This document shows, piece by piece, positions 1-8,416 of a stretch of DNA of 64,000 nucleotides. Origin of the DNA: Alcaligenaceae bacterium (GTDB lineage Bacteria > Pseudomonadota > Gammaproteobacteria > Burkholderiales > Burkholderiaceae_B); the NCBI GenBank assembly GCA_013416395.1, contig JACCEP010000004.1, forward strand, positions 62,001-126,000, read 5' to 3'. The notes under the pieces were generated by a model. The model saw nothing but the letters and a program-made list of their open reading frames with translations. It searched no databases and had not been told where the DNA came from. The position numbers and the translations under genes were made by a program. Position 1 is the stretch's first letter; each line of letters starts with the position of its first letter.

Positions 1-1395
1 GACATCGTGTTGCCGACGGCCACTTGGTACGAAAAAGATGACCTCAACACCTCTGACATGCATCCCTTTATTCATCCGCTCAGCGAGGCGGTTCAGCCCT
101 TGTGGGAGAGCAAGAGCGACTGGGAAATCTACAAGCTGATCGCGAAAAAATTCAGCGAAATTGGCGGCGAGTACCTGGGTGTAAAGAAAGACATCGTGCT
201 GACACCGCTCATGCACGATACCCCCGGCGAGCTAGGTCAGGCTTTTGCACCACAAGACTGGAAGCATGGCGATTGCGACCTGATACCGGGCAAGACAGCT
301 CCTGCCATGACCGTGGTTGAGCGCGATTATCGTGATATTTATCGCAAGTTCACCTCCATAGGGCCTCTGCTCGACAAGCTGGGCAATGGCGGCAAGGGTA
401 TTAACTGGAATACCGAACATGAAGTCCGCGAGTTGGGCGCGTTAAACCACGTGGTGCGTGAAGAAGGCGTGAGCAAAGGGCGGCCCATCCTGGACACAGC
501 CATCGATGCGGCAGAAATGATTCTGACGCTGGCACCAGAAACCAATGGCCATGTGTCGGTCAAGGCCTGGGAAGCGCTAGGCAAGATTACCGGACGCGAG
601 CACGTGCATTTGGCCAAGGGCCGGGAACACGACAAAATCCGTTTCCGCGATATCCAGGCGCAACCACGCAAGATTATTTCTGCACCGACCTGGTCGGGTG
701 TGGAAAGCGAAGAAGTCAGCTACAACGCCGGTTACACCAATGTGCATGAGCTGATTCCATGGCGCACGCTGACCGGCCGCCAGCAGCTGTATCAGGATCA
801 TCGCTGGATGCTGGACTTTGGCGAGGGCTTCTGCGTGTATAGGCCGGCGGTTGACACCAAAACCATCGAGCCCATGCGCCGCTATTCCAACGGGCAGCCC
901 GAGCTGGTGCTCAACTGGCTGACGCCGCATCAAAAATGGGGCATTCATAGTACCTACTCTGACAACCTGCGCATGTTGACGCTTAGTCGCGGCGGGCCGC
1001 ACGTGTGGATATCCGAAACAGAGGCCAAACAGGCCGGCCTGGTGGACAACGACTGGGTAGAGGTCTTCAACGTTAACGGTGTGGTCACCGCCCGGCTGGT
1101 CGTCAGCCAGCGTGTGCCTATCGGTGTGTGTCTGATGTACCACGCACAGGAAAAAATCGTGAACGTACCGGGTGCACAGCTAAGCGGCAAACGTGGTGGC
1201 ATCCACAACTCGGTTACGCGTGCCGTGCTCAAACCTACGCACATGATTGGTGGCTATGCCCAGCAGGCCTATGGCTTCAATTACTACGGCACCGTAGGCA
1301 GCAACCGTGACGAGTTTGTGGTGTTACGCAAACTGGCCAAGGTTGATTGGCTCGAAGGGGCGCTTGATGAATCAAACAATGAAGGAGCCCGATAA
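1..1395 (+). CDS. narG: Respiratory nitrate reductase alpha subunit, C-terminal part
   Basis: The reading frame is open from the first base, so the 5' part lies outside the window; 464 residues of a subunit that is usually about 1240 are present. NarG is the membrane-associated cytoplasmic molybdenum (bis-MGD) subunit that reduces nitrate to nitrite. The segment covers the end of the catalytic domain and the C-terminal molybdopterin-dinucleotide-binding domain (roughly the last 150 residues, around SDNLRMLTLSRGGPHVW and the LMYHAQEKIVNVPG stretch). The assignment rests on these family-typical stretches and on the narHJI genes that follow. The stop codon TAA overlaps the narH ATG by one base, so the two are probably translationally coupled. 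The nar promoter is not in the window. Confidence 0.97.
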   Translation, partial: DIVLPTATWYEKDDLNTSDMHPFIHPLSEAVQPLWESKSDWEIYKLIAKKFSEIGGEYLGVKKDIVLTPLMHDTPGELGQAFAPQDWKHGDCDLIPGKTAPAMTVVERDYRDIYRKFTSIGPLLDKLGNGGKGINWNTEHEVRELGALNHVVREEGVSKGRPILDTAIDAAEMILTLAPETNGHVSVKAWEALGKITGREHVHLAKGREHDKIRFRDIQAQPRKIISAPTWSGVESEEVSYNAGYTNVHELIPWRTLTGRQQLYQDHRWMLDFGEGFCVYRPAVDTKTIEPMRRYSNGQPELVLNWLTPHQKWGIHSTYSDNLRMLTLSRGGPHVWISETEAKQAGLVDNDWVEVFNVNGVVTARLVVSQRVPIGVCLMYHAQEKIVNVPGAQLSGKRGGIHNSVTRAVLKPTHMIGGYAQQAYGFNYYGTVGSNRDEFVVLRKLAKVDWLEGALDESNNEGAR

Positions 1396-3002
1396 TGAAA
1401 ATCCGTGCACAAGTTGGCATGGTGCTCAATCTGGACAAATGCATCGGGTGTCATACCTGTTCCGTAACCTGCAAGAACGTCTGGACCAGTCGCGATGGTG
1501 TCGAGTACGCCTGGTTTAATAACGTAGAAACCAAGCCTGGTGTGGGCTACCCCAAAGAGTGGGAAAACCAGACCAAGTGGAAGGGTGGTTGGGTGCGCAC
1601 CAAGTCTGGCAAGCTGCAGCCACGCCAGGGCAGCAAGCTGCGCATACTGGCCAACTTGTTTTCCAACCCCAACCTGCCGCAGGTTGACGATTACTACGAA
1701 CCGTTTACCTTCGACTACGAGCACTTGCAAAACGCGCCGCTCAGCGAAACGCCGCCCACGGCCCGTCCTGTTTCGCTGTTGACGGGCAAGAAGATGGAAA
1801 AAATCGTCTGGGGCCCAAACTGGGAAGACGACCTGGGCGGCGAATTCAGTGCGCGCAGCAAGGATGCCTTGTTTGAAAACGTGCAAAAGGAGATGTACTC
1901 GACCTTTGAGAACACCTTCATGATGTATCTGCCCCGGCTATGTGAGCATTGTCTTAACCCCACCTGTGTGGCCAGTTGCCCCTCGGGCTCGATCTACAAG
2001 CGTGAAGACGATGGCATCGTGCTGGTTGACCAGGACAAATGCCGTGGCTGGCGCATGTGCATTTCGGGTTGTCCGTACAAAAAGGTGTACTACAACTGGG
2101 AAAGCGGCAAAGCTGAAAAATGCACGTTCTGCTACCCCCGCATTGAGGCGGGCGAACCCACCGTATGCTCGGAAACCTGTGTAGGCCGCATTCGCTATCT
2201 GGGTGTGCTGCTGTACGACGCCGACAAAATCGCAGAGGCTGCCGCCACACCTGATGAGCAAGATCTGTACGAAGAGCAGCTTAAGGTGTTTCTTGACCCC
2301 CATGACCCTGAAGTCATTGCCGAGGCCAGGCGCCAGGGCATTCCCGAAACCTGGCTGGAAGCGGCGCGCACTTCGCCGGTTTATAAAATGGCCTGCGAAT
2401 GGAAGGTAGCCTTTCCGCTGCACCCCGAATATCGCACCTTGCCTATGGTCTGGTATATACCGCCGCTGTCGCCCATACAGTCTGCCGCTGAGGCCGGCCG
2501 CATGCCGCATGCAACCTTTGGCAAAAACGGCGTCATTCCAGACGTCGACAGCCTGCGCATTCCGGTGCGCTATCTGGCCAACCTGCTAACTGCGGGCAAA
2601 GAGGCGCCCATTTTGCTTGCGCTTAAACGCATGCTGGCCATGCGCGCCTATATGCGGTCCAAGTCGGTGCATGGTGAACAAGACCTGGAAGTGCTTGATC
2701 TGGTTGGCCTGGATGCCGCCACGGTCGAAGACATGTACCAGATCATGGCCATTGCCAATTACGAAGACCGCTTTGTGATCCCGACCAGCCACAAAGCCAC
2801 GGTTGAGGACAGCTTTAGCGAAAAAGGCAGTTGCGGCTTTACGTTTGGCAACGGTTGTTCGGACGGCGCGTCATCGCCGGGTTTATTTGGCAGACCTCGC
2901 GCCAAGGCGGGGGGCGAAGGCGCCTTTGTAGAGAAAAGACGTAGCCGGGCGCCCACGGTGGTACCGCGCAAGCCCACAAAACCGGCGTTTGCCGGTAACT
3001 AG
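1395..3002 (+). CDS. narH: Respiratory nitrate reductase beta subunit (iron-sulfur)
   Basis: The 535-residue electron-transfer subunit passes electrons from the NarI hemes to NarG through four Fe-S clusters. Cysteine motifs are visible: C16-x2-C-x2-C-x3-C at the N-terminus, CEHCLNPTCVASC near residue 183, then CRGWRMCISGC and a C-terminal set in KCTFCYP and CSETCVGR. In CRGWRMC a tryptophan replaces the second cysteine, which is the known signature of the [3Fe-4S] centre in NarH. The ATG overlaps the narG stop by one base. The last 60 residues (from about 476) are Gly/Ser/Arg-rich and look flexible. The next gene starts 11 bases downstream. Confidence 0.98.
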   Translation: MKIRAQVGMVLNLDKCIGCHTCSVTCKNVWTSRDGVEYAWFNNVETKPGVGYPKEWENQTKWKGGWVRTKSGKLQPRQGSKLRILANLFSNPNLPQVDDYYEPFTFDYEHLQNAPLSETPPTARPVSLLTGKKMEKIVWGPNWEDDLGGEFSARSKDALFENVQKEMYSTFENTFMMYLPRLCEHCLNPTCVASCPSGSIYKREDDGIVLVDQDKCRGWRMCISGCPYKKVYYNWESGKAEKCTFCYPRIEAGEPTVCSETCVGRIRYLGVLLYDADKIAEAAATPDEQDLYEEQLKVFLDPHDPEVIAEARRQGIPETWLEAARTSPVYKMACEWKVAFPLHPEYRTLPMVWYIPPLSPIQSAAEAGRMPHATFGKNGVIPDVDSLRIPVRYLANLLTAGKEAPILLALKRMLAMRAYMRSKSVHGEQDLEVLDLVGLDAATVEDMYQIMAIANYEDRFVIPTSHKATVEDSFSEKGSCGFTFGNGCSDGASSPGLFGRPRAKAGGEGAFVEKRRSRAPTVVPRKPTKPAFAGN

Positions 3003-3013
3003 ACAGGAAGCTG

Positions 3014-3658
3014 ATGATGCGACTTTATAAAATCCTTTCCGTCTTGCTTAATTATCCGCAACAAGAATTGCGAGATGCCTTGCCTGAAATTCAGACTGTT
3101 CTGCAGGCATGGCCCAAGGCACACGAGACACTGCAACCTTTGCTTGCCTACCTGTCGGAAGACACGCTGATCAAGGTTCAGGAAAACTATGTGGCCACGT
3201 TTGACCGCACACCATCACACTCGCTGCATTTGTTTGAACACGTGCATGGTGAAAGCCGTGATCGTGGACAGGCCATGGTCGATTTGCTGCAAGAGTACCG
3301 CAAGCATGGGTACGACCTGGCCAGTGCCGAACTGCCAGACCATGTACCGGTGTTTCTGGAATTTCTCAGTGAGGTTCCTGCAGAAACCGCAGAACACTTG
3401 CTGGACGAGGCTATACACGTGCTGGCAGCCATAGGCGACCGCCTTACACGCAAAGAAAGCCCGTATGGCACGATATTTTCGGTGCTGCGCAGCTTGACGA
3501 TGGTTGAACCTTTGCCTCAGATCGAGCCGCCCGTGCGGGACATGGATGAGGCCATGGAAACGGTTGGCGTGGGGGCAGATGGCGTCGAGCCGCTGTTGCG
3601 GCCTTCCACACAACAAGAAAAAACAGTGCGCTTTTATCGGCGCAACGAGATTCTTTGA
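3014..3658 (+). CDS. narJ: Nitrate reductase molybdenum cofactor assembly chaperone
   Basis: A 214-residue TorD/NarJ-type all-helical chaperone. Members bind the NarG N-terminus and hold the NarGH complex until cofactor insertion and membrane docking on NarI. The family features LLNYPQQELRDALPEI near the start and FDRTPSHSLHLFEHVHGESRDRGQAM are visible. Two ATGs are adjacent (3014 and 3017). The AGGAAG at 3005-3010 is better spaced from 3017, so the protein may be one residue shorter. It lies between narH and narI in the standard order with short gaps, consistent with one transcript. Confidence 0.96.
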   Translation: MMRLYKILSVLLNYPQQELRDALPEIQTVLQAWPKAHETLQPLLAYLSEDTLIKVQENYVATFDRTPSHSLHLFEHVHGESRDRGQAMVDLLQEYRKHGYDLASAELPDHVPVFLEFLSEVPAETAEHLLDEAIHVLAAIGDRLTRKESPYGTIFSVLRSLTMVEPLPQIEPPVRDMDEAMETVGVGADGVEPLLRPSTQQEKTVRFYRRNEIL

Positions 3659-3676
3659 TTATTCGGGAGCTTCCGC

Positions 3677-4369
3677 ATGAACACCGTGCATCAATTCTTG
3701 TTCGGCATATATCCCTACATCGCGCTGGCTATCTTTCTGCTGGGCAGCTTCATACGCTTTGAGCGCGAGCAGTACACCTGGAAGAGCGACAGTTCGCAGT
3801 TGTTGCATCAGGGCAATCTGCGATTGGGAAATATTCTTTTTCACGTAGGCATTATCGGCCTGTTTTTCGGGCATCTTGTAGGGCTGCTTACGCCCGTCAT
3901 CGTTTGGGACACGCTTGGCTTGTCTCACACCGCCAAGCAGATATTTGCCATGCTCGCCGGTGGCGTTCTGGGTGTCATGTGCCTGATGGGTCTGGTGATA
4001 CTGCTGCATCGTCGACTCACTGACCCACGCATTGCGGCCGTAACTCGCACGGGCGATAAGGTGTTGCTGGCCTGGCTGCTGCTAACCCTATTGCTGGGCT
4101 TGAGTACGCTGTTTGTGTCGGCAGGCCACCTTGACGGCCACATGATGGTGCAGTTGATGAACTGGGCACAGCACATCGTTACCTTCCGTGGTGATGCCGC
4201 TGGCTACATTGTTGACGCCCCAATGCTGTTCAAGGCGCACCTTTTCATGGGCATGACGCTGTTTGTGATCTTTCCCTTCACACGGCTGGTTCATGTGTGG
4301 AGCGGTTTCGCCTCAGTGTTTTATCTGGGCCGCGCATGGCAACTGGTTCGCCCGCGCGTCCGTTCCTGA
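3677..4369 (+). CDS. narI: Respiratory nitrate reductase gamma subunit (cytochrome b)
   Basis: The 230-residue membrane anchor oxidises quinol and carries two b-type hemes. About five hydrophobic segments are visible. The likely heme ligands are histidines in the second helix region (HQGNLRLGNILFHVGIIGLFFGH) and in the last helix (KAHLFMGMTLFVIFPFTRLVHVW), as known for NarI. Length matches the family (about 225). A GGGAG at 3665-3669 precedes the ATG. It completes narGHJI; the parvulin gene starts 19 bases after it. Confidence 0.97.
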   Translation: MNTVHQFLFGIYPYIALAIFLLGSFIRFEREQYTWKSDSSQLLHQGNLRLGNILFHVGIIGLFFGHLVGLLTPVIVWDTLGLSHTAKQIFAMLAGGVLGVMCLMGLVILLHRRLTDPRIAAVTRTGDKVLLAWLLLTLLLGLSTLFVSAGHLDGHMMVQLMNWAQHIVTFRGDAAGYIVDAPMLFKAHLFMGMTLFVIFPFTRLVHVWSGFASVFYLGRAWQLVRPRVRS

Positions 4370-4388
4370 ACCCATACGGAGCTAGACC

Positions 4389-5135
4389 ATGACGGTTACT
4401 GTAAATGGTGTTGAGGTTACCGATGCTGACATGGAGGTCGAGCTGGCCTTCCATGAAGGTGCCGGCAACCCTGTCGATGAAGCCATGATCACGCTGGTGC
4501 TCAAACGCGTGCTGCTCGACGAAGCCGCCAGGCTGGGAATCGGCGGAGGTAATGATGAGGCCGTCATTGACGCTCTGCTGGAACGCGAGGTACAGGTGCC
4601 CGAGGCCGACGAGGCCACCTGCCGGCGTTATTACGACAGCAATCCAGACCGGTTTACGGTCGGTGAACTGGTGGAGGCCGATCATATTCTGTTCCAGGTA
4701 ACGCCGGGTGTAAGTCTTGAAGCCTTGCGCGAGCGGGCGCAGGCCGCGCTAAACACGGTTCTTGGCGACATCTCGTGCTTTGGCGACATTGCAAAAACAC
4801 TTTCCAATTGCCCTTCCGGGGCACTGGGTGGCAACCTGGGCCAGTTAGGCCGGGGCGACACCGTGCCTGAGTTCGAGCGCATAGTGTTCGGGTTGAAGGA
4901 GGGCGAGGTGCTGTCGCGGTTACTTGAAACCCGGTTTGGCTTGCATATCGTACGTGTGCGCCGGCATGTGGCCGGGCGTTTGCGCGATTATGGCGATGTG
5001 CGCGACGACATCGCCGCTGTGCTTGCCGCGGCAAGCCGTGATACCGCCTGGCGACAGTACGCCTCGTATCTGGCCGGGCAGGCCGACATACACGGGTATG
5101 AACTGGAGGGTGCAGATAGCCCGTTACTACAGTGA
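4389..5135 (+). CDS. Parvulin-type peptidyl-prolyl isomerase in the nar operon
   Basis: A 248-residue cytoplasmic protein with a PpiC/parvulin (rotamase) domain at about residues 97-195: VEADHILFQV at the start, GALGGNLGQLGRGDTVPEFE in the middle and TRFGLHIVRV at the end. No signal peptide is visible, so it is unlike SurA or PrsA. Its position 19 bases after narI fits the common betaproteobacterial arrangement in which a parvulin follows narGHJI and is thought to help maturation of the reductase. That role is inferred from context. NifM-like proteins have a similar layout. Confidence 0.9.
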   Translation: MTVTVNGVEVTDADMEVELAFHEGAGNPVDEAMITLVLKRVLLDEAARLGIGGGNDEAVIDALLEREVQVPEADEATCRRYYDSNPDRFTVGELVEADHILFQVTPGVSLEALRERAQAALNTVLGDISCFGDIAKTLSNCPSGALGGNLGQLGRGDTVPEFERIVFGLKEGEVLSRLLETRFGLHIVRVRRHVAGRLRDYGDVRDDIAAVLAAASRDTAWRQYASYLAGQADIHGYELEGADSPLLQ

Positions 5136-5138
5136 AAA

Positions 5139-5423
5139 TCAGTGATGCACGACGTCGAACGGTTTGACGGTCGTTCCCAGCGCTTTCAGCATGCGTTCCT
5201 TAAGAGGCTGCCTTTGCTGTGCAGCCTCGTCAAAGGCAGAGCAGGCAAGCGACTGATAGCCTGTTGTGCTGCCGGGAGCGAGCCCGTCGCGATGGAGCAG
5301 TGCCCGCATGTTGATGCAATAGTGTTTGTAACGTACCTTCTCATTTCGTCGCCAGCAAGGGTGCAGGGCTCTGATATCCAAAAATGTATACTTGAATAGC
5401 CCGTCGTTCTTGCCGGAGGCCAT
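5139..5423 (-). CDS. Small open frame antisense to the narX leader, doubtful
   Basis: A 94-residue frame fills the space between the nar parvulin and narX on the opposite strand, and its start overlaps the presumed narX start region. I do not recognise the protein. It has a plausible residue mix but no good ribosome-binding site before its ATG, and a weaker forward frame (5142-5399) covers the same bases. The stretch must also carry the narX promoter. It may be a decayed gene or chance coding. Confidence 0.22.
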   Translation of the reverse strand: MASGKNDGLFKYTFLDIRALHPCWRRNEKVRYKHYCINMRALLHRDGLAPGSTTGYQSLACSAFDEAAQQRQPLKERMLKALGTTVKPFDVVHH

Positions 5424-5427
5424 AGGC

Positions 5428-7371
5428 GTGGATCCGACTACCTTGTCTTTCGATCAACCGCCTGTGCGTAACAGGCTTTCTACCCGCATCATCGCAAGCT
5501 CCGCCGTTGCATTGCTGGTTGTACTCAGCATGATAGGCTGGACGCTGTGGCTGTCCTGGCAGCTTGAAGGGGCAGGTGCAGCCATTAATGACGCGGGCAG
5601 TTTACGCATGGGGGCCAGTCGCGTGGCCGTCGAGCTTGTCAGAGAACCGATAAATGGCTCCCAAACACGTGCCGACACGGTGCTAGCATTTGTGCAGGCA
5701 CAAGATCAACTGTTTACTGAGCTTAAACGCGGAGACCCTGCGCGGCCATTGTTGCTTCCTGCAGAGCAAGCCGTGCTGGCGCAGATGGCGCGGGTATCTG
5801 ATACCTGGAAGCAGCAACTCAAGCCCGCCGCACTCGCGGCCTTAGACGGCGGGCTGCCGGGCGCTTATCTTGATCTGTTGCCTGTGTTTGTTGCGCAGGC
5901 TGACGTGCTGGTTCGCATGATAGAAAACGTCAGCTCCCGCAAAACATCCATGTTGCGCATATCGCAAAGCATTCTTGTTGTAATCGCCTGTATCGGAACA
6001 CTGGCACTGATCTATTTGCTTTATCTCTGGATCATTTTTCCGGTTCTGCAGTTAAGCGATGGGTTGCGACGCATGACCCGCCGAGATTTCTCCGTACGGC
6101 TACCGGTAGAAAGCCAGGACGAATTCGGTGCGCTGGCGCTGGGCTTTAATAAAATGGCTGACGAGCTTGAATGCCTGTATTCAGAGCTTGAGGGGCGGGT
6201 TGAAGAGAAAACTGCCGAGCTGGCCAGCCGCAACGCCGTACTGGCCACGCTGTACGATATTGCCGCTTTTTTGAACCAACCCAACAATATCGAAAATGTA
6301 TGCCAGGGTTTTCTTGACCGCGTCATGCGTCAGTTTGATGCGGGCGGCGGAAGCATCCGCACGCTCAACCCTACTGGCGACAATCTTAGTCTTGTGCTGT
6401 CGCAAGGGCTGTCAGCCCGTCATGGCGAAGAAGAGTTCTGTATGAAGGCAAACGATTGTTTTTGCGGCAAGGCGACCCGCAAAGGCCCAGTGATTATCCG
6501 CGATATTGAACAGATGCAGGAGGTGCCTGTACGGTTTCATTGCGCCAAAGAAGGGTTTCGCAGCCTTGCCGTGTTTCCTATTCAGGCTCAGGATGAAGTG
6601 CTGGGCTCTTACTCACTGCATTTTAATCAGCCGCGAGCCATTGGCGCCGAAGAGCGTCATCTGCTTGAAACGCTAGGTCGGCATTTGGGCATTGCCCTGC
6701 AAAATCGGCGGCTCGGCGTGCAGGCACGCCAACTTGCCATGGAGCAGGAGCGCACACTCATGGCCCAGGGGTTGCATGACAGCATTGCACAGGGGCTTAA
6801 TTTTCTGAATCTGGAGTTGCAAGTGCTTGAGCAGGCGGTTACGCGTGAAGACATGGGCGAAGTGCGCGACATCGTGCCCTTGCTGCGTACCGGGGTGACG
6901 GAGAGCTATCAGGATGTGCGCGAATTACTGAATAATTTCCGCACCAGATTGGGTGAAGGCGGTGACCTGCTCGGTGCCGTTGAAGAAACCGTAGCGCGCT
7001 TTCGGCGTCAGACGGGTATTGACGTTGCCCTTGAAGTTGGAGACCTGTCCGGAGGTGCTGCGCTTTCGCGAGAACAGCAATTGCAGGTACTGTTCATTTT
7101 GCAAGAGGCCTTGTCCAACGTTCGCAAGCATGCTCAGGCCAATAAAGTTGATGTGCGCATGAGCAATGGGCAAGACTTCCGTCTGCTTGTGGCCGATAAT
7201 GGCATAGGCTTTGACCCGGATGTGGTTGATAGCCTTGAGGGGCACCTCGGCAGAAAAATTATGCAAGAGCGCGCCAAACGTATGCGGGCTGAACTCAACA
7301 TTGACACGGCGCCCGGTCAGGGCGTGGCTGTGTCGCTGGTGTTGCCGGCAAGCGCGCGGCAGGCAGCTTGA
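5428..7371 (+). CDS. narX: Nitrate/nitrite sensor histidine kinase
   Basis: An inner-membrane sensor that phosphorylates NarL in response to nitrate. From the GTG at 5428 it has 647 residues. This start is preferred because GGAGG at 5415-5419 lies 8 bases upstream; a TTG at 5392 would add 12 residues. Order: first TM helix, periplasmic four-helix sensor with a P-box-like INDAGSLRMGASRVAVEL (about 54-71), second TM helix near 190-210, HAMP, a GAF-like region with a cysteine cluster (CMKANDCFCG and FHCAKEG), then a HisKA_3 domain with HDSIAQGLNFL and an HATPase_c domain ending near SLVLPASARQAA. Its 3' end is tandemly duplicated just after the stop. Confidence 0.95.
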   Translation: MDPTTLSFDQPPVRNRLSTRIIASSAVALLVVLSMIGWTLWLSWQLEGAGAAINDAGSLRMGASRVAVELVREPINGSQTRADTVLAFVQAQDQLFTELKRGDPARPLLLPAEQAVLAQMARVSDTWKQQLKPAALAALDGGLPGAYLDLLPVFVAQADVLVRMIENVSSRKTSMLRISQSILVVIACIGTLALIYLLYLWIIFPVLQLSDGLRRMTRRDFSVRLPVESQDEFGALALGFNKMADELECLYSELEGRVEEKTAELASRNAVLATLYDIAAFLNQPNNIENVCQGFLDRVMRQFDAGGGSIRTLNPTGDNLSLVLSQGLSARHGEEEFCMKANDCFCGKATRKGPVIIRDIEQMQEVPVRFHCAKEGFRSLAVFPIQAQDEVLGSYSLHFNQPRAIGAEERHLLETLGRHLGIALQNRRLGVQARQLAMEQERTLMAQGLHDSIAQGLNFLNLELQVLEQAVTREDMGEVRDIVPLLRTGVTESYQDVRELLNNFRTRLGEGGDLLGAVEETVARFRRQTGIDVALEVGDLSGGAALSREQQLQVLFILQEALSNVRKHAQANKVDVRMSNGQDFRLLVADNGIGFDPDVVDSLEGHLGRKIMQERAKRMRAELNIDTAPGQGVAVSLVLPASARQAA

Positions 7372-7473
7372 CGGTAGGGTGGCAAGCAGGCATGCCAGAT
7401 CGTGGCTGTTTCGCTGTTGTTGCCCGCCAGCGCACGGCAAGCGGCTTGATGGTAGGGTAGTAAGCAGGCATGT
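7323..7473. repeat. Tandem duplication of the narX 3' end, unit 78 bases
   Basis: Bases 7323-7395 recur at 7401-7473 with an offset of exactly 78 bases and about 62 of 73 positions equal by eye. The first copy holds the last codons and stop of narX plus about 25 bases of spacer. The second lies wholly in the narX-narL spacer and still reads VAVSLLLPASARQAA followed by TGA in the narX frame. So the stretch from narX stop to narL is largely a diverged copy of the gene's own tail. Confidence 0.9.
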
Positions 7474-7585
7474 CTGCCAACGGCCGTGCGTTTGCGCGGA
7501 GAACTGTTTTTGATCATGGAGTGGCAAAATTACGAGTGCCGCCTACGCGCTGCGCGTGGCAGCATAGTGTGAGCCCTGCTCAACG

Positions 7586-8245
7586 ATGACGATAAAAATA
7601 CTGCTCATAGACGATCACAGCCTGTTTCGTTCAGGCGTACGCTTTCTGCTGCAAAAACAACCAGACTTTGATGTTGTGGGCGAGGCGGCAGACGGATTGG
7701 AGGGCATCAAGCGAGCCAAGGCGCTTGCGCCTGATGTCGTCTTGCTTGACCTTAATATGCCGGGGCTCTCGGGCCTGGAAACACTACGTCTGCTTATGCA
7801 AGACATGCCTGACTGCGCCGTTGTGATCCTGACGGTGTCCGAAGAGGCAGACGAGCTAGGGCAGGCCCTGCGCGATGGTGCAAGGGGCTACCTGCTTAAA
7901 AACATCGATGCAGCGTCATTGACGACCGCCATACGGCGTGCAGCGCAGGGTGAGCCTGTTATCGCCGAGCCTATGACCAGCAAGCTGGTGGCGCAGTTTC
8001 GGGCGACCAGTGAGCCAACCCCAGCACCAGAAACCTCATCGCGCGTGCATCTGACAGCGCGCGAAATGGATATCGTCCAGTGCCTGGTGCGCGGAGAAAG
8101 CAACAAGGTTATTGCGCGCAATCTTGATGTGGCTGAGAGTACCGTCAAGATCCATGTACAGAACATACTTAAAAAGCTAAATCTGTCGAGCCGCGTGCAG
8201 ATAGCGGTATATGCCGTAGAGCGAGGCCTGTTTCACGACGATTAA
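7586..8245 (+). CDS. narL: Nitrate/nitrite response regulator
   Basis: A 219-residue NarL/FixJ-type regulator. The receiver domain (about 1-120) has the acidic pair in LLIDDHS and the phospho-acceptor Asp in VVLLDLNMPG. The C-terminal LuxR-type helix-turn-helix (about 150-215) contains LTAREMDIVQCLVRGESNKVIA and STVKIHVQNILKKLNL. It is the partner of the adjacent NarX kinase and would activate nar and repress other anaerobic genes in nitrate (family knowledge). The order narX-narL on one strand supports co-transcription across the 214-base spacer. Confidence 0.95.
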   Translation: MTIKILLIDDHSLFRSGVRFLLQKQPDFDVVGEAADGLEGIKRAKALAPDVVLLDLNMPGLSGLETLRLLMQDMPDCAVVILTVSEEADELGQALRDGARGYLLKNIDAASLTTAIRRAAQGEPVIAEPMTSKLVAQFRATSEPTPAPETSSRVHLTAREMDIVQCLVRGESNKVIARNLDVAESTVKIHVQNILKKLNLSSRVQIAVYAVERGLFHDD

Positions 8246-8416
8246 GCCGGGTGCTGGTTACTTGCCAGCGAGAAGCAAAAGGCATGGTGTGTATGGACCA
8301 ATTCTGGCATGACTGCGCGTGTGAGGCCAATAGGTTGTTCGGGTCGAAGGTCGGGCTGTATGCTGTCGCAGATTGCGCAGTGAATACAATGTGTACCAGA
8401 ACAAGGAGATTGCTTG

